Positions 17,518-26,847 are shown, counted from the stretch's first letter. The stretch is 64,000 nt of DNA from Pseudomonadales bacterium (GCA_022822135.1 JAJECH010000059.1:104991-168990); one strand, 5' to 3'. Program-made: numbers and translations. The notes: generated by a model from the sequence alone, not told the origin.

Positions 17518-17587
17518 CGAAGGTTCTCCCTACGCACTATCCGGCGAGCTAATCAATCTCTTCGCTATTAAGTATCGACTCTCGCTG

Positions 17588-18013
17588 TTAGACGCGGAGC
17601 ACGCATCTGTAGCGTTGAACACCGTATTTGTTTTCTCCGAGCGGTTCGACCGCAAACCCACAAGCTTTGTAGAACTCCAATGCATCGTCATCAGTTTCTG
17701 CTTCAATCTGTTCAAATCCAAAGTTATCCCGTGCAAATTCGATTAGTTTGCGTCCGATACCTTGACCTCGCCATTTCGGGCTTGTCGCGATGTGAGTGAT
17801 GGTGCAACGTCCCCGATTCTGTGAATCCAATCGCAGAACACCTACAGGTGCGCCGTCGCAACTCGCAAGCCACATCGACGGGAATCCTTCACGGACACAA
17901 GACTGAATGAGTGTGTCAAGCGCTTCCGCTGTGGCGTTACCGACAGAAGCAGCGAGAAGCTTCGCAATATCAGTATATATTGCCATATTAGGACGATATC
18001 GTTTGATGTCCAT
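17588..18013 (-). CDS. GNAT family N-acetyltransferase
   Basis: 141 residues from the ATG at 18013; a GTG four codons upstream and an ATG nine codons downstream are alternatives. The acetyl-CoA motif is clear: ITHIATSPKWRGQGIGRKLIEFA (R-G-x-G-I/G-x-K/L), preceded by VGVLRLD and followed by the C-terminal ALEFYKACGFAVEPL (motif B). The substrate of the transferred acetyl group cannot be told. It is a free-standing gene. Confidence 0.88.
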   Translation of the reverse strand: MDIKRYRPNMAIYTDIAKLLAASVGNATAEALDTLIQSCVREGFPSMWLASCDGAPVGVLRLDSQNRGRCTITHIATSPKWRGQGIGRKLIEFARDNFGFEQIEAETDDDALEFYKACGFAVEPLGENKYGVQRYRCVLRV

Positions 18014-18173
18014 TAATTGAAACACCCATGGCCTACAACAAACCTGACCCTAGATTCACTGCCAAAACTAGGCCAAAAGCACTGATCTCAATTCCCATAG
18101 TCGATGATCGTTGGCGCGGTCGCATCTTTCCAACCTAGCTTCTCAGATAACGCGAAAGAACTCAATGGAACGC

Positions 18174-18470
18174 CTATCCCAACCTCACCTGCTCAAAGTG
18201 CTCAACGGTCGGAAATGGATCGTAGAAGTGATGGAGCAACCGCTTCCACTCCAAGTATTCACGCGATCCACGGAATCCAACCGTATGGTCGCACAGTTTC
18301 TGCCAACGAACTAACAGAATGTACCGACTAGGATTTTCAAGACATCTTTGCAATTCATGACCTAAATATCCGCCCATCGATTCAATGATTGATTGGGCGT
18401 GACCGAATGCCGCCTCAAAATCACTCTCCTCGCCGGACTTTACGTCAAGGAGCGCTACTTCAAGAATCAA
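18174..18470 (-). CDS. Antibiotic-biosynthesis-monooxygenase (ABM) domain protein
   Basis: About 98 residues from the TTG at 18470, chosen because GAGGG sits seven bases upstream and the translation then begins with a domain-like strand (LILEVALLDVKSGEESDFEAAF). The full domain follows, including SIIESMGGYLGHELQRCLENPSRYILLVRW and the C-terminal FYDPFPTVEHFEQV, matching small dimeric ferredoxin-like ABM proteins. Members often act as monooxygenases or scavenge reactive molecules. A farther upstream TTG (18503) would add 11 residues with no ribosome-binding site. Confidence 0.78.
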   Translation of the reverse strand: MILEVALLDVKSGEESDFEAAFGHAQSIIESMGGYLGHELQRCLENPSRYILLVRWQKLCDHTVGFRGSREYLEWKRLLHHFYDPFPTVEHFEQVRLG

Positions 18471-18583
18471 GTTTTCGCCCTCAGCAAATTTCAGGGGATG
18501 CAACTATAGGAAAAGAATGCTTCCACTACGCATTGAATCGCATCGAAGACACGAAATAACCGTTTAGCGAGTGTCCGTTAGTT

Positions 18584-18608
18584 TTCGCGGATGTACTACC
18601 TCCGCGAA
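18584..18608. terminator. 8-bp perfect hairpin between two minus-strand genes
   Basis: TTCGCGGA (18584-18591) and TCCGCGAA (18601-18608) are perfect complements around nine bases. It lies between the methyltransferase gene (ends 18655) and the ABM gene. The minus strand lacks a T-run after the stem, so it may be a weak terminator or a DNA site. Confidence 0.4.
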
Positions 18609-18654
18609 CATGCTCCGAGTCTTTTTAGCACATTTGGATAGTCAACGATTCAAG

Positions 18655-19185
18655 CTAAAAATCTGAGTTTCGCGATGCTTTCCAAGGCGTAGATCGTGGC
18701 CACCAACGACTTACATGGAGGCTATATGTCTCGTACGACGTGCCAAATCTCCGCCGCAGCTGCGGTTCCTCATAGATTCGCACGAAGGCGTGGAATACAA
18801 CCCAAACCAGAACTGCATATCCAAGCAGCAGTATTTGCCCGAAGAACAACGCTTGACCCAAAACGATCATCAAGACAGCGATGTACATTGGGTTTCGCAC
18901 GAATCGATAAAGACCTGACGCGATCAGTATGTCAGTCTGCAACACCGGGGCAGGTGTACCGCGCCCTTCAAGAGCGAATCGACCGAAGCACTCGAGAACA
19001 CATGCCAATCCAGTCAAGATCACCGCACCGCCAACGAATCTCAACGCGCCGAAGCCTAAGTAGAGATCTTTAAATTGCCAACCGACCAATAGGTACGGTA
19101 CAACTCCAGCCACTACAAATGGCGCGATGAAGAAGAACACGATCGAGCCTGCGACCGCTCGTGCACGACGTCCCTTCTCGAGCAT
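18655..19185 (-). CDS. Isoprenylcysteine/phospholipid methyltransferase-like membrane protein
   Basis: 176 residues with four hydrophobic segments (about 10-35, 47-65, 98-115, 118-135). The C-terminal signature is that of ICMT/PEMT methyltransferases: GTPAPVLQTDILIASGLYRFVRNPMYIAVL, then YEEPQLRRRFGTSYETYSLHVSRWWP. The RNPMY and E-x-x-L-x-x-x-F-G-x-x-Y elements bind SAM in this family. In bacteria the substrate is unknown and is probably a lipid or small hydrophobic molecule. ATG with a GGAG start region. Stands alone. Confidence 0.88.
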   Translation of the reverse strand: MLEKGRRARAVAGSIVFFFIAPFVVAGVVPYLLVGWQFKDLYLGFGALRFVGGAVILTGLACVLECFGRFALEGRGTPAPVLQTDILIASGLYRFVRNPMYIAVLMIVLGQALFFGQILLLGYAVLVWVVFHAFVRIYEEPQLRRRFGTSYETYSLHVSRWWPRSTPWKASRNSDF

Positions 19186-19271
19186 CTCACTGGCTCCAGA
19201 TTAGGATGAGAGACTAACTATCTTCGTAATTCACGAGAGCCCCTGCTAACGAGCTCCGCGTTCGCGAAGAC

Positions 19272-19658
19272 TTACCGATTTAGATAGGTCGCCACCCACC
19301 ACGTATTCTTGAATGCGGTAAAGCCACAACTTCGCTCACCGTAAGGTTGGGTTTCAGGCTCTGAGATCGACTCCGCGCCGGCGGCAATCGCTTTTTTATA
19401 CACCGTGTCCACGTCTTCGACATACACGTATACGGAAGCCTCAGTCGTATCGTGTTCAGGTGGAATCTCGCCAGCTTCGACGACCAGTACGCTGTCACCC
19501 AGCTTCAATTCGACGTGCGCGGCACGACGATCTCCCGCTTCGTGTCGTTCAATCTCTGTAGCACCGAAGACGTCTGCCAAAAAACCAGGTAATTCATATG
19601 CACCGTATAGATACGGTCGCACCGTACCGTAGCCGTGCCGAACGTAGCTTTCCGACAT
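19272..19658 (-). CDS. VOC-superfamily (glyoxalase/PhnB-like) protein
   Basis: 128 residues, ATG with GGAGAG upstream. Layout is of two beta-alpha-beta-beta-beta units: TVRPYLYGAYELPGFLADVFGATEIER, HVELKLGDSVLVVEAGE, SVYVYVEDVDTVYKKAIAAGAE and CGFTAFKNTWWVATYL. It resembles PhnB-type and YcgJ-like proteins. The metal ligands of glyoxalase I are not all evident, so a binding protein rather than an enzyme is possible. Confidence 0.85.
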   Translation of the reverse strand: MSESYVRHGYGTVRPYLYGAYELPGFLADVFGATEIERHEAGDRRAAHVELKLGDSVLVVEAGEIPPEHDTTEASVYVYVEDVDTVYKKAIAAGAESISEPETQPYGERSCGFTAFKNTWWVATYLNR

Positions 19659-20085
19659 CTTTCACTCTCCTCTGTTCAGCCGGGTTGATTTCAGACGATT
19701 CTAATTTCGCTCGATCGTGATATTTCCTGACATGCTGAGATTGAATCTTCGTTCGTCGGATCGCACTTCTCGGGCTTCCTGTCTTCTTTTCGGTTTTTGA
19801 GAGATGAACAGACTGGACACCAACTTTCGGTCGCCTCACTCGCTCGTCGAAATGGCAGCACTAATACAAACGCGCTGGATCCGTAACAATGCAAAATTCG
19901 GTGCGCTCAGCTGTGTACAACAAACGATGCATCGCGTAGGAAACAAGACCTTTAGTACGGATCGACTTCTTCTTGCATAAAGCGGTCAAGATCGAAACGC
20001 ACACGTGACCCGGATTGATCTCTACATGTCAATTGCTATTTCCAAAGTCTTTGTACGGGTCTGTCGAGTCGAGGACAGAAGCTAA
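19659..20085. other. Intergenic region, 427 bases
   Basis: Lies between divergent VOC and hydrolase genes, so both promoters must be here. Short minus-strand frames (within 19691-19894 and around 19594-19839) overlap one another, lack ribosome-binding sites and show no domain texture. I see no convincing gene, repeat or RNA structure. Confidence 0.45.
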
Positions 20086-20829
20086 TTGAGTAGCGACTCA
20101 TACCACGAACAGTTCGTCCAATCCAATAACGCAAATCTCTGGACATGTACCAGCGGTTCAGGTCAACCTTTCCTAACGTTCAATGGCGGTCCAGGATGCG
20201 ACGACTATCTGGAACCCGTTGCCTCTCTGATCGAGGACGTCTGCCAGATCATTCGATTCGAACCACGTGGTTGTGGCCGCTCCGACTGGGACGGGGATTA
20301 CACCGTGCAGACACTCATCGGGGACGCCGAATGTGTGCGACTAGCCTACGGCGTAGATCGCTGCATTGTCGGGGGACACAGTTTCGGTACTGATTTAGCG
20401 CTCGCGTACGCATTGAGTTTCCCTCAAAAAGTCATCGGACTCATCGGTCTCGCAGGAGGTAGGATCGTAAACGACCGTACATGGCACAGTACCTATCATC
20501 GGAACCTATCTCGCAGAGGCGAGGATCTCGGCGGCGTTATCTTCACCGCAGATTCAAACGTGAACAGCGAATGTAATCGATCGTGGCGTGAGTACATCAA
20601 GCGACCGACACTGTTACGAGACATTGCCGAGTTAGAGATTCCTACAACGTTTGTTTATGGATCCGAAGACATTCGGCCGGAGTGGCCGACCCGTCAATTG
20701 GCTTCGCTATTGCCAAACGGCGAATTTGTCGTTATTAATGGTGCAGCCCATACGATCTGGCTCAGTCACTCTAAGGAACTCAAAAAAGAACTACATCGTG
20801 CAATCAGACGAATCCGAAATCGCTCCTAA
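20086..20829 (+). CDS. Alpha/beta hydrolase (proline-iminopeptidase-like)
   Basis: 247 residues, TTG start with GAGGA upstream. The alpha/beta hydrolase landmarks are FNGGPGCDDYLEP (the GGPG oxyanion motif of proline iminopeptidases), nucleophile elbow GGHSFGTDLA, Asp in VYGSEDIRPEW and the catalytic His in NGAAHTIW. Substrate unknown: the family covers peptidases, lactonases and epoxide hydrolases. No signal peptide. Probably monocistronic. Confidence 0.85.
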   Translation: MSSDSYHEQFVQSNNANLWTCTSGSGQPFLTFNGGPGCDDYLEPVASLIEDVCQIIRFEPRGCGRSDWDGDYTVQTLIGDAECVRLAYGVDRCIVGGHSFGTDLALAYALSFPQKVIGLIGLAGGRIVNDRTWHSTYHRNLSRRGEDLGGVIFTADSNVNSECNRSWREYIKRPTLLRDIAELEIPTTFVYGSEDIRPEWPTRQLASLLPNGEFVVINGAAHTIWLSHSKELKKELHRAIRRIRNRS

Positions 20830-20958
20830 TTCGATTCGCCTCACCTTAATAAACCGGCGGATCATGAAGCCTAAGCGCGCAGACAATCGGTCGCAGAGAT
20901 TCTCGACCTCGGTCCAGTTTAAGAAACGAAGTGACCTCTTATTTCGAAACGCCTTGCA

Positions 20959-21648
20959 GTGACACCTCGCAGGACACAGCAGTCGCCAGCTGCTCTACTT
21001 TTTGACCTCGACGGCCTACTGCTCGACACCGAAACGATCGCTCGAAACGCGTTTGTCGAAGCGTGCCACCAAGTCGGTTGGTATCACACAGATATGGATG
21101 TTTACATTCGATGTGTTGGACGACACGGTCCCGAGATCGGTGAAATCCTCAAAGAAGGCTACGGTCACGACTTTCCGTGGGAGGAAATCGGTCCGCTCTG
21201 TCAGCGACTCTATCACGAGTTTATTGATTATCAACCCGCAGACATCAAACCAGGTGCAGTCGAGCTACTCACGTACGCGACAGAGAATCAATTCCTCTGC
21301 GGTCTTGCAACTTCCTCACACACTCAAACAGCCGATTCGAAGCTCACACTTTCAAATCTGAATGGCTATTTCTCGGTCGTCGTGACCGGCGACGACGTCA
21401 ATCAAGGCAAACCGCACCCAGAACCGTATCTCCTAGCAGCGAAACGTCTAGGTGTCAATACCAATCAATGTTGGGCGTTTGAGGACTCGGAGAACGGCGT
21501 GCGATCGGCCGTGAGTGCAGGATGTACGGTTTTCCAGATACCCGACCTAGTCGAACCGTCCTTGGAATTACAACGACTCGCTCACGAGGTGCTCAATTCG
21601 CTCCACGATGCCCTCGCGATACTGAGACGGTCAACGCAGAACGGCTAA
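20959..21648 (+). CDS. HAD-superfamily hydrolase (beta-phosphoglucomutase-like)
   Basis: 229 residues, GTG start. Motif I is LLFDLDGLLLDTETIARNAF (D-x-D-G with the DGxLxDTE of subfamily IA), with a C1 cap domain behind it; motif II is LATSSH; motif III is the conserved Lys (NQGKPHPEPYLLAAKRLGV) and motif IV reads AFEDSENGVRSAVSAG. This matches phosphatases/phosphoglucomutases such as YcjU, GPH and sugar phosphatases. The gene starts 129 bases after the hydrolase gene on the same strand; the two may be an operon. Confidence 0.92.
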   Translation: MTPRRTQQSPAALLFDLDGLLLDTETIARNAFVEACHQVGWYHTDMDVYIRCVGRHGPEIGEILKEGYGHDFPWEEIGPLCQRLYHEFIDYQPADIKPGAVELLTYATENQFLCGLATSSHTQTADSKLTLSNLNGYFSVVVTGDDVNQGKPHPEPYLLAAKRLGVNTNQCWAFEDSENGVRSAVSAGCTVFQIPDLVEPSLELQRLAHEVLNSLHDALAILRRSTQNG

Positions 21649-21695
21649 AGCGATGGCTTGTACTTAAATCGCGACTGATCGATTGGAGTCTTTGG

Positions 21696-22652
21696 TCATT
21701 CGAGAACGCGCGACCAAAAACGGATCATGTCATCTCGAAACTCTGCCGCTTCGCCCGCGTTGCTTCCGATACGCGCACCCTTTCGACCATATCCCGCTTT
21801 CATCGAGTACACCATCGTGTCACGGTCGACGATCGACGTGTCGGCCATGTCTCTTGCCGGGTGGATCATGGCGCCGTCATCACGAATGAAGACGATGGGC
21901 GCATTTCGAGCGACCGCTGCTTCTTCAATCTCAACAATTGGTGTATCGCGATCAAAACTGTGCTGCGCTCCTTGAAAGATGCGCATCGTCACTGAGCCAC
22001 CAGTTAAGCGGATCGCTTGACAATGTCCTTGAACTTGGGCTACGGAACACCACTCGTCCATATCGCCCATAAGGACGCGAATTTCACTGTTGCCAATGCC
22101 GGGATCTAGAAATTGCTGCCCACTCCACGGATACGCGGCCAGTACACCGACCAATCCCTCTTCCCGTCCAACCACAGAGTCGGCGAAACGGCGAGTTGCC
22201 GCCGTGATAACAGCAGATCCGCCGCGGCTATGCCCTTGAGCACCAATTCGCTTCTCATCAATTTCACCTCGCTCCGCAAGCGTCTGTAATGCTGCCAACA
22301 CATCGTACGCGCTCGCAGCGAAAGAAAACTGAGTTTGGTCTGCAACGGTAGAGGTCACCTGTCTAGCGCCAAAGCTATCAAGGATGAACGTAGCGACGCC
22401 AAGACCATTGATTGTTTCTGCGTGTTGGATATGCGAAGGCGCAACGCCGAGACTCCCAGGTGCAACGATGACCAAAGGAAAAGGCGGAGTGCCGTCGATT
22501 GGCAGGAAGAGTTTGCCGTCAATAGTTATCTTCGGCATCTGGTCAGATTCACTAATGGCTTGGAAATAGTTCGCTGGTGAAGCCGACAGAATATCAACAT
22601 GCTGACCTTCGACACCGTTGGCGAAGGTGATCGATTGCTCGCAGAAACGCAT
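21696..22652 (-). CDS. Alpha/beta hydrolase, dienelactone-hydrolase-like
   Basis: 318 residues from the ATG at 22652; a TTG six codons upstream is also open. The fold is visible: the oxyanion region FPLVIVAPGSLGVAPSHIQHAE, nucleophile elbow GAQGHSRGGSAVITAA (G-H-S-R-G), Asp in VLMGDMDEWCS and His in GAQHSFDRD. This is the DLH/acyl-peptide-hydrolase-like group. No signal peptide, so it acts in the cytoplasm. It converges with the HAD gene. Substrate unknown. Confidence 0.85.
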   Translation of the reverse strand: MRFCEQSITFANGVEGQHVDILSASPANYFQAISESDQMPKITIDGKLFLPIDGTPPFPLVIVAPGSLGVAPSHIQHAETINGLGVATFILDSFGARQVTSTVADQTQFSFAASAYDVLAALQTLAERGEIDEKRIGAQGHSRGGSAVITAATRRFADSVVGREEGLVGVLAAYPWSGQQFLDPGIGNSEIRVLMGDMDEWCSVAQVQGHCQAIRLTGGSVTMRIFQGAQHSFDRDTPIVEIEEAAVARNAPIVFIRDDGAMIHPARDMADTSIVDRDTMVYSMKAGYGRKGARIGSNAGEAAEFRDDMIRFWSRVLE

Positions 22653-22894
22653 CGCAGTTGCCTGGTTCAAAGGTTGGGCATATTAGTCCGCAAGAGTTTT
22701 ACTCGAAAGCTCAAGCGGTGTGTTCTAGATCTTCTAGACGAATTGCGTATGTGAACGCGGCCTCCGGCAGATCGCGATTTGACCCATTTTCGGTTTTGAA
22801 GTACCTCGGTGGGAATCAAATTAAACGTGTCGTTTTTAATTCGAAAACGAACGATACAGTTATAAATCAATAAGTTATACGAAATACCTGCAAT

Positions 22895-23587
22895 CTACGA
22901 ATGCAACGGCAACGTACAGTGCTCTCGTGTACGCAACCGATTAAGGTACGCAGTTAGGTGCGGAAATTCATGGATCCACCCGAGCTCTTCTAGCCAAGAG
23001 ACCGTGTAGCCGAAGATGATGTCAGTGACCATGAATCGGTTTTCAATTAGGAAGTCTGTATGCTCTAAATGCGAGTCCAACACAGCTGCGGAACGTCGAG
23101 CCATCTTTTGATTTTGTACCACGATCGCAGGTACTTGATCTTCACGCGGCATGAGGAACCCGTTTTCGTCTGTATTGAGGTCCGTGCTCCACAGCCACGA
23201 TTCCAACTCCGTAAGGACGAAAGATGTCCACTGATCATGGAGTGCGCGCTCCCACGTTCCTGGTTGCCCAATCAGACGCCGTTTAGGTACCAGATCTGAA
23301 ATTGCCGTACAAATGGCCGCGGATTCAAATAGTGGCTTTCCGTCAATGACAGCGGTCGGTAGTTTTCGGAGTGGGTGGAGTTGCCTCAGCTCCTCGCCGT
23401 CAAAGACCTCTGATGAGTTTCCTCGAGACTCAAATTCAAGCCCCGCTTCCAATAGTGTCCACCGACATCTCGCGGACCGTGTCGGAGCAAGTTCGTACAA
23501 GACGATATGTGTCACGCCTAAATTCGCTCTATTACTAAGATCTGAGTGCGCTGCTAGGGAATCGATTCGCGCTTGACGAAAACGCAT
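22895..23587 (-). CDS. Glutathione S-transferase family protein
   Basis: About 230 residues from the ATG at 23587, with GTG 23593 two codons upstream. The N-terminal thioredoxin-like half starts at residue about 27 (HIVLYELAPTRSARCRWTLLEAGLEFE), so a shorter protein from an internal GTG is possible. The glutathione-binding element is LRKLPTAVIDGKPLFESAAICTAISDL (the cis-Pro and ES motif). The helical C-terminal half follows, ending near WLEELGWIHEFPHLTAYLNRLRTR. The first residues of the alternative N-terminus lie in a long palindrome's flank, which supports the shorter version. It is divergent from the DUF4143 ATPase. Confidence 0.85.
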   Translation of the reverse strand: MRFRQARIDSLAAHSDLSNRANLGVTHIVLYELAPTRSARCRWTLLEAGLEFESRGNSSEVFDGEELRQLHPLRKLPTAVIDGKPLFESAAICTAISDLVPKRRLIGQPGTWERALHDQWTSFVLTELESWLWSTDLNTDENGFLMPREDQVPAIVVQNQKMARRSAAVLDSHLEHTDFLIENRFMVTDIIFGYTVSWLEELGWIHEFPHLTAYLNRLRTREHCTLPLHS

Positions 23588-23598
23588 GACCACGATGA

Positions 23599-23640
23599 AA
23601 ACGTATTTTACATATAGACGTCTAAATGTAAAATACGTTT
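23599..23640. promoter_or_regulatory. 42-bp near-perfect palindrome abutting DUF4143 ATPase start
   Basis: Each half is 21 bases and 20 of the 21 pairs match, with only 23614/23625 mispaired. It begins AAACGTATTTTACAT, centres on TAGACGTCTA, and ends ATGTAAAATACGTTT right before the ATG at 23641. It separates the divergent GST and ATPase genes. The arms share ATTTTAC/GTAAAAT with the inverted repeat upstream of the other DUF4143 ATPase (7032-7061). An operator bound by a dimeric or higher-order protein, or an element-specific DNA site, are both plausible. Confidence 0.8.
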
Positions 23641-24780
23641 ATGTTCTATAGATCTCATTGGATCGACCAGATCACACATGCTTGGTCCATGCGGCCAATC
23701 GTTTGGTTATCCGGCGTGCGCCGTGTCGGGAAAACGACTCTGGCCAAAATGATCAATCAAGACAACACGGTTTACCGAAACTGTGATCTGCCTTCGGTAA
23801 ACCGAGAGTTAAACGATCCAGAGTTTTTCTTCGAGTCACTCGGCGAAGCTAACTGCGTGATACTGGACGAAGTCCATCAATTAGCTGATCCCAGTCGTTT
23901 ACTCAAGATCGCAGCGGATGAATACCCGCAGAAAAAGATCCTCGCGACCGGCTCTTCTACCTTAGCAGCAACAAAAAAATTTCGAGACTCATTAACCGGT
24001 AGAAAGTACTCCGTTCATCTATGCCCCGTACTTTGGGAGGAGTGCGAGAGTAACTTCGGCATAACAAACCTGGATCGTCGACTATTGCACGGCGGTTTGC
24101 CTGAAGCACTACTGACCGGAGAAATCCAACATGAGTTTTACGTCGAATGGTTCGACAGTTATTACGCTCGTGACATTGCGGAATTGTTCCAACTACGCAA
24201 CCGCGTCGCATTTCTAACGCTATTCCATCTGCTCCTACATCAAAGTGGTGGACAACTCGATTACAGTCGATTGGCCAAAGAGACTGAACTCAGTCGACCC
24301 ACCGTAAATTCATACATAGAGGCATTGAACATCTCTCACGCGATTACGATGGTTGCGCCGTACCACGCTGGCGGTCGACGCGAAATTCTGCAGCGTCCAA
24401 AATGCTATGCGTTCGACACTGGTTTCGTTTGCTGGGAGAGAGGTTGGGAGAGCATTCGGGATGCCGATCGAGGAATTCTGTGGGAACACCTCGTTCTAGA
24501 CACATTGCGTTCTAAGTTTGCGACAGACCAGGTGTTTTATTGGCGCGACAAATCTGATCGAGAAATTGACTTTGTAGTACCGAGAAGCGATCAAGCGGTT
24601 GACGTTTTCGAGTGCAAAATGAACCCAGATAACCTAAAGCTTGATTCAATACGTGCTTTTCGCTCTAACTATCCCAAAGGAAAAAACTACGTAGTCTCAC
24701 CATTCGTCACAGACCCATATAGGATGTCGCAAAGCGAATTTACTATCGAGGTTACATCATTAAGGAATTTGTCGAACTAA
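23641..24780 (+). CDS. AAA_14 / DUF4143 ATPase (COG1373 type)
   Basis: 379 residues; the ATG directly follows the palindrome, so the transcript may be nearly leaderless. Walker A is SGVRRVGKTT, Walker B is VILDEVHQL, sensor I is KILATGSS. A winged-helix-like section follows (RLAKETELSRPTVNSYIEALNISHAITMV) and the C-terminal nuclease-like DUF4143 core retains D...ExK (REIDFVVPR then VDVFECK), unlike the paralogue at 7073. The family has no established function; the nuclease core and a DNA palindrome at the start suggest DNA-directed action. Flanking genes (GST, hot-dog protein) are unrelated, consistent with insertion of a single-gene module. Confidence 0.9.
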   Translation: MFYRSHWIDQITHAWSMRPIVWLSGVRRVGKTTLAKMINQDNTVYRNCDLPSVNRELNDPEFFFESLGEANCVILDEVHQLADPSRLLKIAADEYPQKKILATGSSTLAATKKFRDSLTGRKYSVHLCPVLWEECESNFGITNLDRRLLHGGLPEALLTGEIQHEFYVEWFDSYYARDIAELFQLRNRVAFLTLFHLLLHQSGGQLDYSRLAKETELSRPTVNSYIEALNISHAITMVAPYHAGGRREILQRPKCYAFDTGFVCWERGWESIRDADRGILWEHLVLDTLRSKFATDQVFYWRDKSDREIDFVVPRSDQAVDVFECKMNPDNLKLDSIRAFRSNYPKGKNYVVSPFVTDPYRMSQSEFTIEVTSLRNLSN

Positions 24781-24916
24781 GAAACTCAAGTTCTAGCATC
24801 ACAGTCGTTATAGACGCTCGTTAACGATGAGTATCTAACCTGAATAGCGTGCGACAGTATTCTCAACTGGCTATCTAGTTCCTTCGCACCATTGGCTTTT
24901 CAACCTAATCGGTACG

Positions 24917-25783
24917 CTATCGCCAAAGCTCTGAGGATGCTTTCATGAAGCGGGTGAACTGACGCATCTCAGCGATGACCTCACCGGTCGTCTTATCGAT
25001 GAGTTGGGAATCGATCCATACGTACTCGGTTTTTGGACTTGCCCCTACGCAAATGACCTTTCCTACACGTCGATATTCCGTATCAATGTGGATGGGACCC
25101 TTCACTATACGAATTTCAGTCGCGCCGTAAAAACCTACCGCCTGTTTTAGTGTTCCGGTTGGCGCACCTGCTTGGAGCATTTGAAACAAACCAGTCGGTA
25201 ACACCACGATACCTTCATACGCGCCACTACCCTTGCCTTCAGTAGCAACTACATCGTCTTTTTCAGGGCACTCCATCCCAACTTTCATTCGATCAAGAAT
25301 GCGCAACTCGGATCGCGGCGAGTCTTCAAGAGGCAAACTCGCGACGTAGTTTGTTTCGACGGGATTGCCTAGAGATAGCGAACCTTTGCATACGATTCGC
25401 TCTTCAGGTGTCTCTACGTACGCGTCAACTTTGGTCGAGTCAGCCGGCGTGGGATTTACCATGACAGCTCGTACATCTTCCTTGTGCGTGGTTGCAAAGG
25501 TGTAGTACATCGAAATCGCACCTTGCTCATACCACTTCATACCCCAAAGATCTTGGATAAGCGGCACAAAGTGATTTAGGTGAACGGTACCAGGTATGGT
25601 GCCACCACGCATTCCGATTTTGGTAGCAACTGAGTCATTGTGAATCGAATTTGGCAGGTCCGCCCAACGATTAACTGGCTGCTGCCAATCCGCAACTAGC
25701 TTGTCTTCGAGTTTCATAACACCTTCGGGCACTTCAATCTCCTTGCTACGGCTGCCGATTTCACGTTTCGGTATGGTGTTCAC
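24917..25783 (-). CDS. Hot-dog-fold MaoC-like protein
   Basis: 288 residues, GTG start. The first half contains GMRGGTIPGTVHLNHFVPLIQDLWGMKWYEQGAISMYYTF, which looks like the hot-dog core of MaoC-type hydratases (G-x-x-P-G-x-x), and the second half has a second beta-rich hot-dog-like repeat (GAPTGTLKQAVGFYGATEIRIVKGPIHIDTEYRRVGKV). A double hot-dog arrangement is common in enoyl-CoA hydratase 2 and in uncharacterised proteins. The catalytic D/H dyad is not evident, so function is uncertain. Substrate probably acyl-CoA or another thioester. Confidence 0.55.
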   Translation of the reverse strand: MNTIPKREIGSRSKEIEVPEGVMKLEDKLVADWQQPVNRWADLPNSIHNDSVATKIGMRGGTIPGTVHLNHFVPLIQDLWGMKWYEQGAISMYYTFATTHKEDVRAVMVNPTPADSTKVDAYVETPEERIVCKGSLSLGNPVETNYVASLPLEDSPRSELRILDRMKVGMECPEKDDVVATEGKGSGAYEGIVVLPTGLFQMLQAGAPTGTLKQAVGFYGATEIRIVKGPIHIDTEYRRVGKVICVGASPKTEYVWIDSQLIDKTTGEVIAEMRQFTRFMKASSELWR

Positions 25784-25905
25784 GCGAGTCCGATCGAACT
25801 CGGCTCATGTTTGTGAGTACTTCGAATTATCTCGTGTGAGCTCGATGCATTGAAACACTTAATCCCTGTTCCGTCTGATCCTTGACTTTCGACCAACATA
25901 TGGGT

Positions 25906-26847
25906 CTAGATCTTCTCGACCAAATCCTCGTCTAATCCGTAATGATCTGCCTCATCGAGATCGCGTTTTAAAGTAGCGAGCCAATTTCTCGTGGCCTCCA
26001 CCATCGGGTCCGATTCTGGATCGACCAGAGTGTTACCGAGAAATACGAAAGCCTCATCAGCGCGAGGTGCGACGGTAGGACCAACATGATCCGCACCGTA
26101 ATAGAGTCGATATTCGTGGCGGATTTTTAGATCGTAGAGCACTTGGTGAAGGTACTCCGTTCCCTCGTACAGCCAGAACGCGTCTTCATCGCCTACCTCC
26201 AAGAAGATTCGAAGCCTAGAACTCTTCAAAGTCTCAGCTTTATGCCGCGCGATGGTCGCTGGGTTGTTCGCGTTCCAATATTCACGATCGATTGGGTTTC
26301 CAAATATGGTGGTCATCAACCGCTCGTCCCGAAAGAATCGATGCTTGGGTCGCATCTCGTTGAAATCACTAATCGGCTCGATACCGGGTTCCATAGCTGC
26401 AACTGCACCGAATCGTTCTGGATGCTTGAAGGCGAGTCGTAGTGACCCCATTCCACCCATCGAAATACCAGTCACCATCGTCCCACGTCGGTCAGTCCGA
26501 ACACGAAATCGATCGCGGAGATGTTCGAGAAATGGTCCGACAAGAAATGACTCCCACTTTTCCGAACCATCCGCATAGTTCATATAAAAACAGCGCGGTG
26601 AGACACTCGGAGTGACAACCAACATCGAAGGGATTTTGCCATTTGCAAAGAGTGCTTCGATATTGGGTTGCTGGTTTCGTAGCGCTTCTCGATTACCGCC
26701 TCCACCGTGTAAGTTCAGAACGAGAGGAACCAGTTCAGACTCTTCCGAGTAGCGTGGTGGCAGAAGAGCGAAATACTCAACTGGACTTGGAACGAGCGCA
26801 GAATTTAAACTACCCTGGACTAATTTAGTGGGTTCCACTTTAACCAT
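25906..26847 (-). CDS. Esterase-family alpha/beta hydrolase (esterase D / antigen 85 type)
   Basis: 313 residues from ATG 26847. The pattern is of PF00756-type esterases: LNLHGGGGNREALRNQQ, TPSVSPRCFYMNYADGSEKWESFLVGPFLEHLRDRF (the YxNxxxGxxxWE block), nucleophile elbow MVTGISMGGMGSLRLAFKHPERFGAV, an acidic residue in FLEVGDEDAFWLYEG and the catalytic His in YYGADHVG. Substrate unknown; no signal peptide, so cytoplasmic. It is about 120 bases upstream of the hot-dog gene on the same strand, and may be co-transcribed. Confidence 0.88.
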   Translation of the reverse strand: MVKVEPTKLVQGSLNSALVPSPVEYFALLPPRYSEESELVPLVLNLHGGGGNREALRNQQPNIEALFANGKIPSMLVVTPSVSPRCFYMNYADGSEKWESFLVGPFLEHLRDRFRVRTDRRGTMVTGISMGGMGSLRLAFKHPERFGAVAAMEPGIEPISDFNEMRPKHRFFRDERLMTTIFGNPIDREYWNANNPATIARHKAETLKSSRLRIFLEVGDEDAFWLYEGTEYLHQVLYDLKIRHEYRLYYGADHVGPTVAPRADEAFVFLGNTLVDPESDPMVEATRNWLATLKRDLDEADHYGLDEDLVEKI

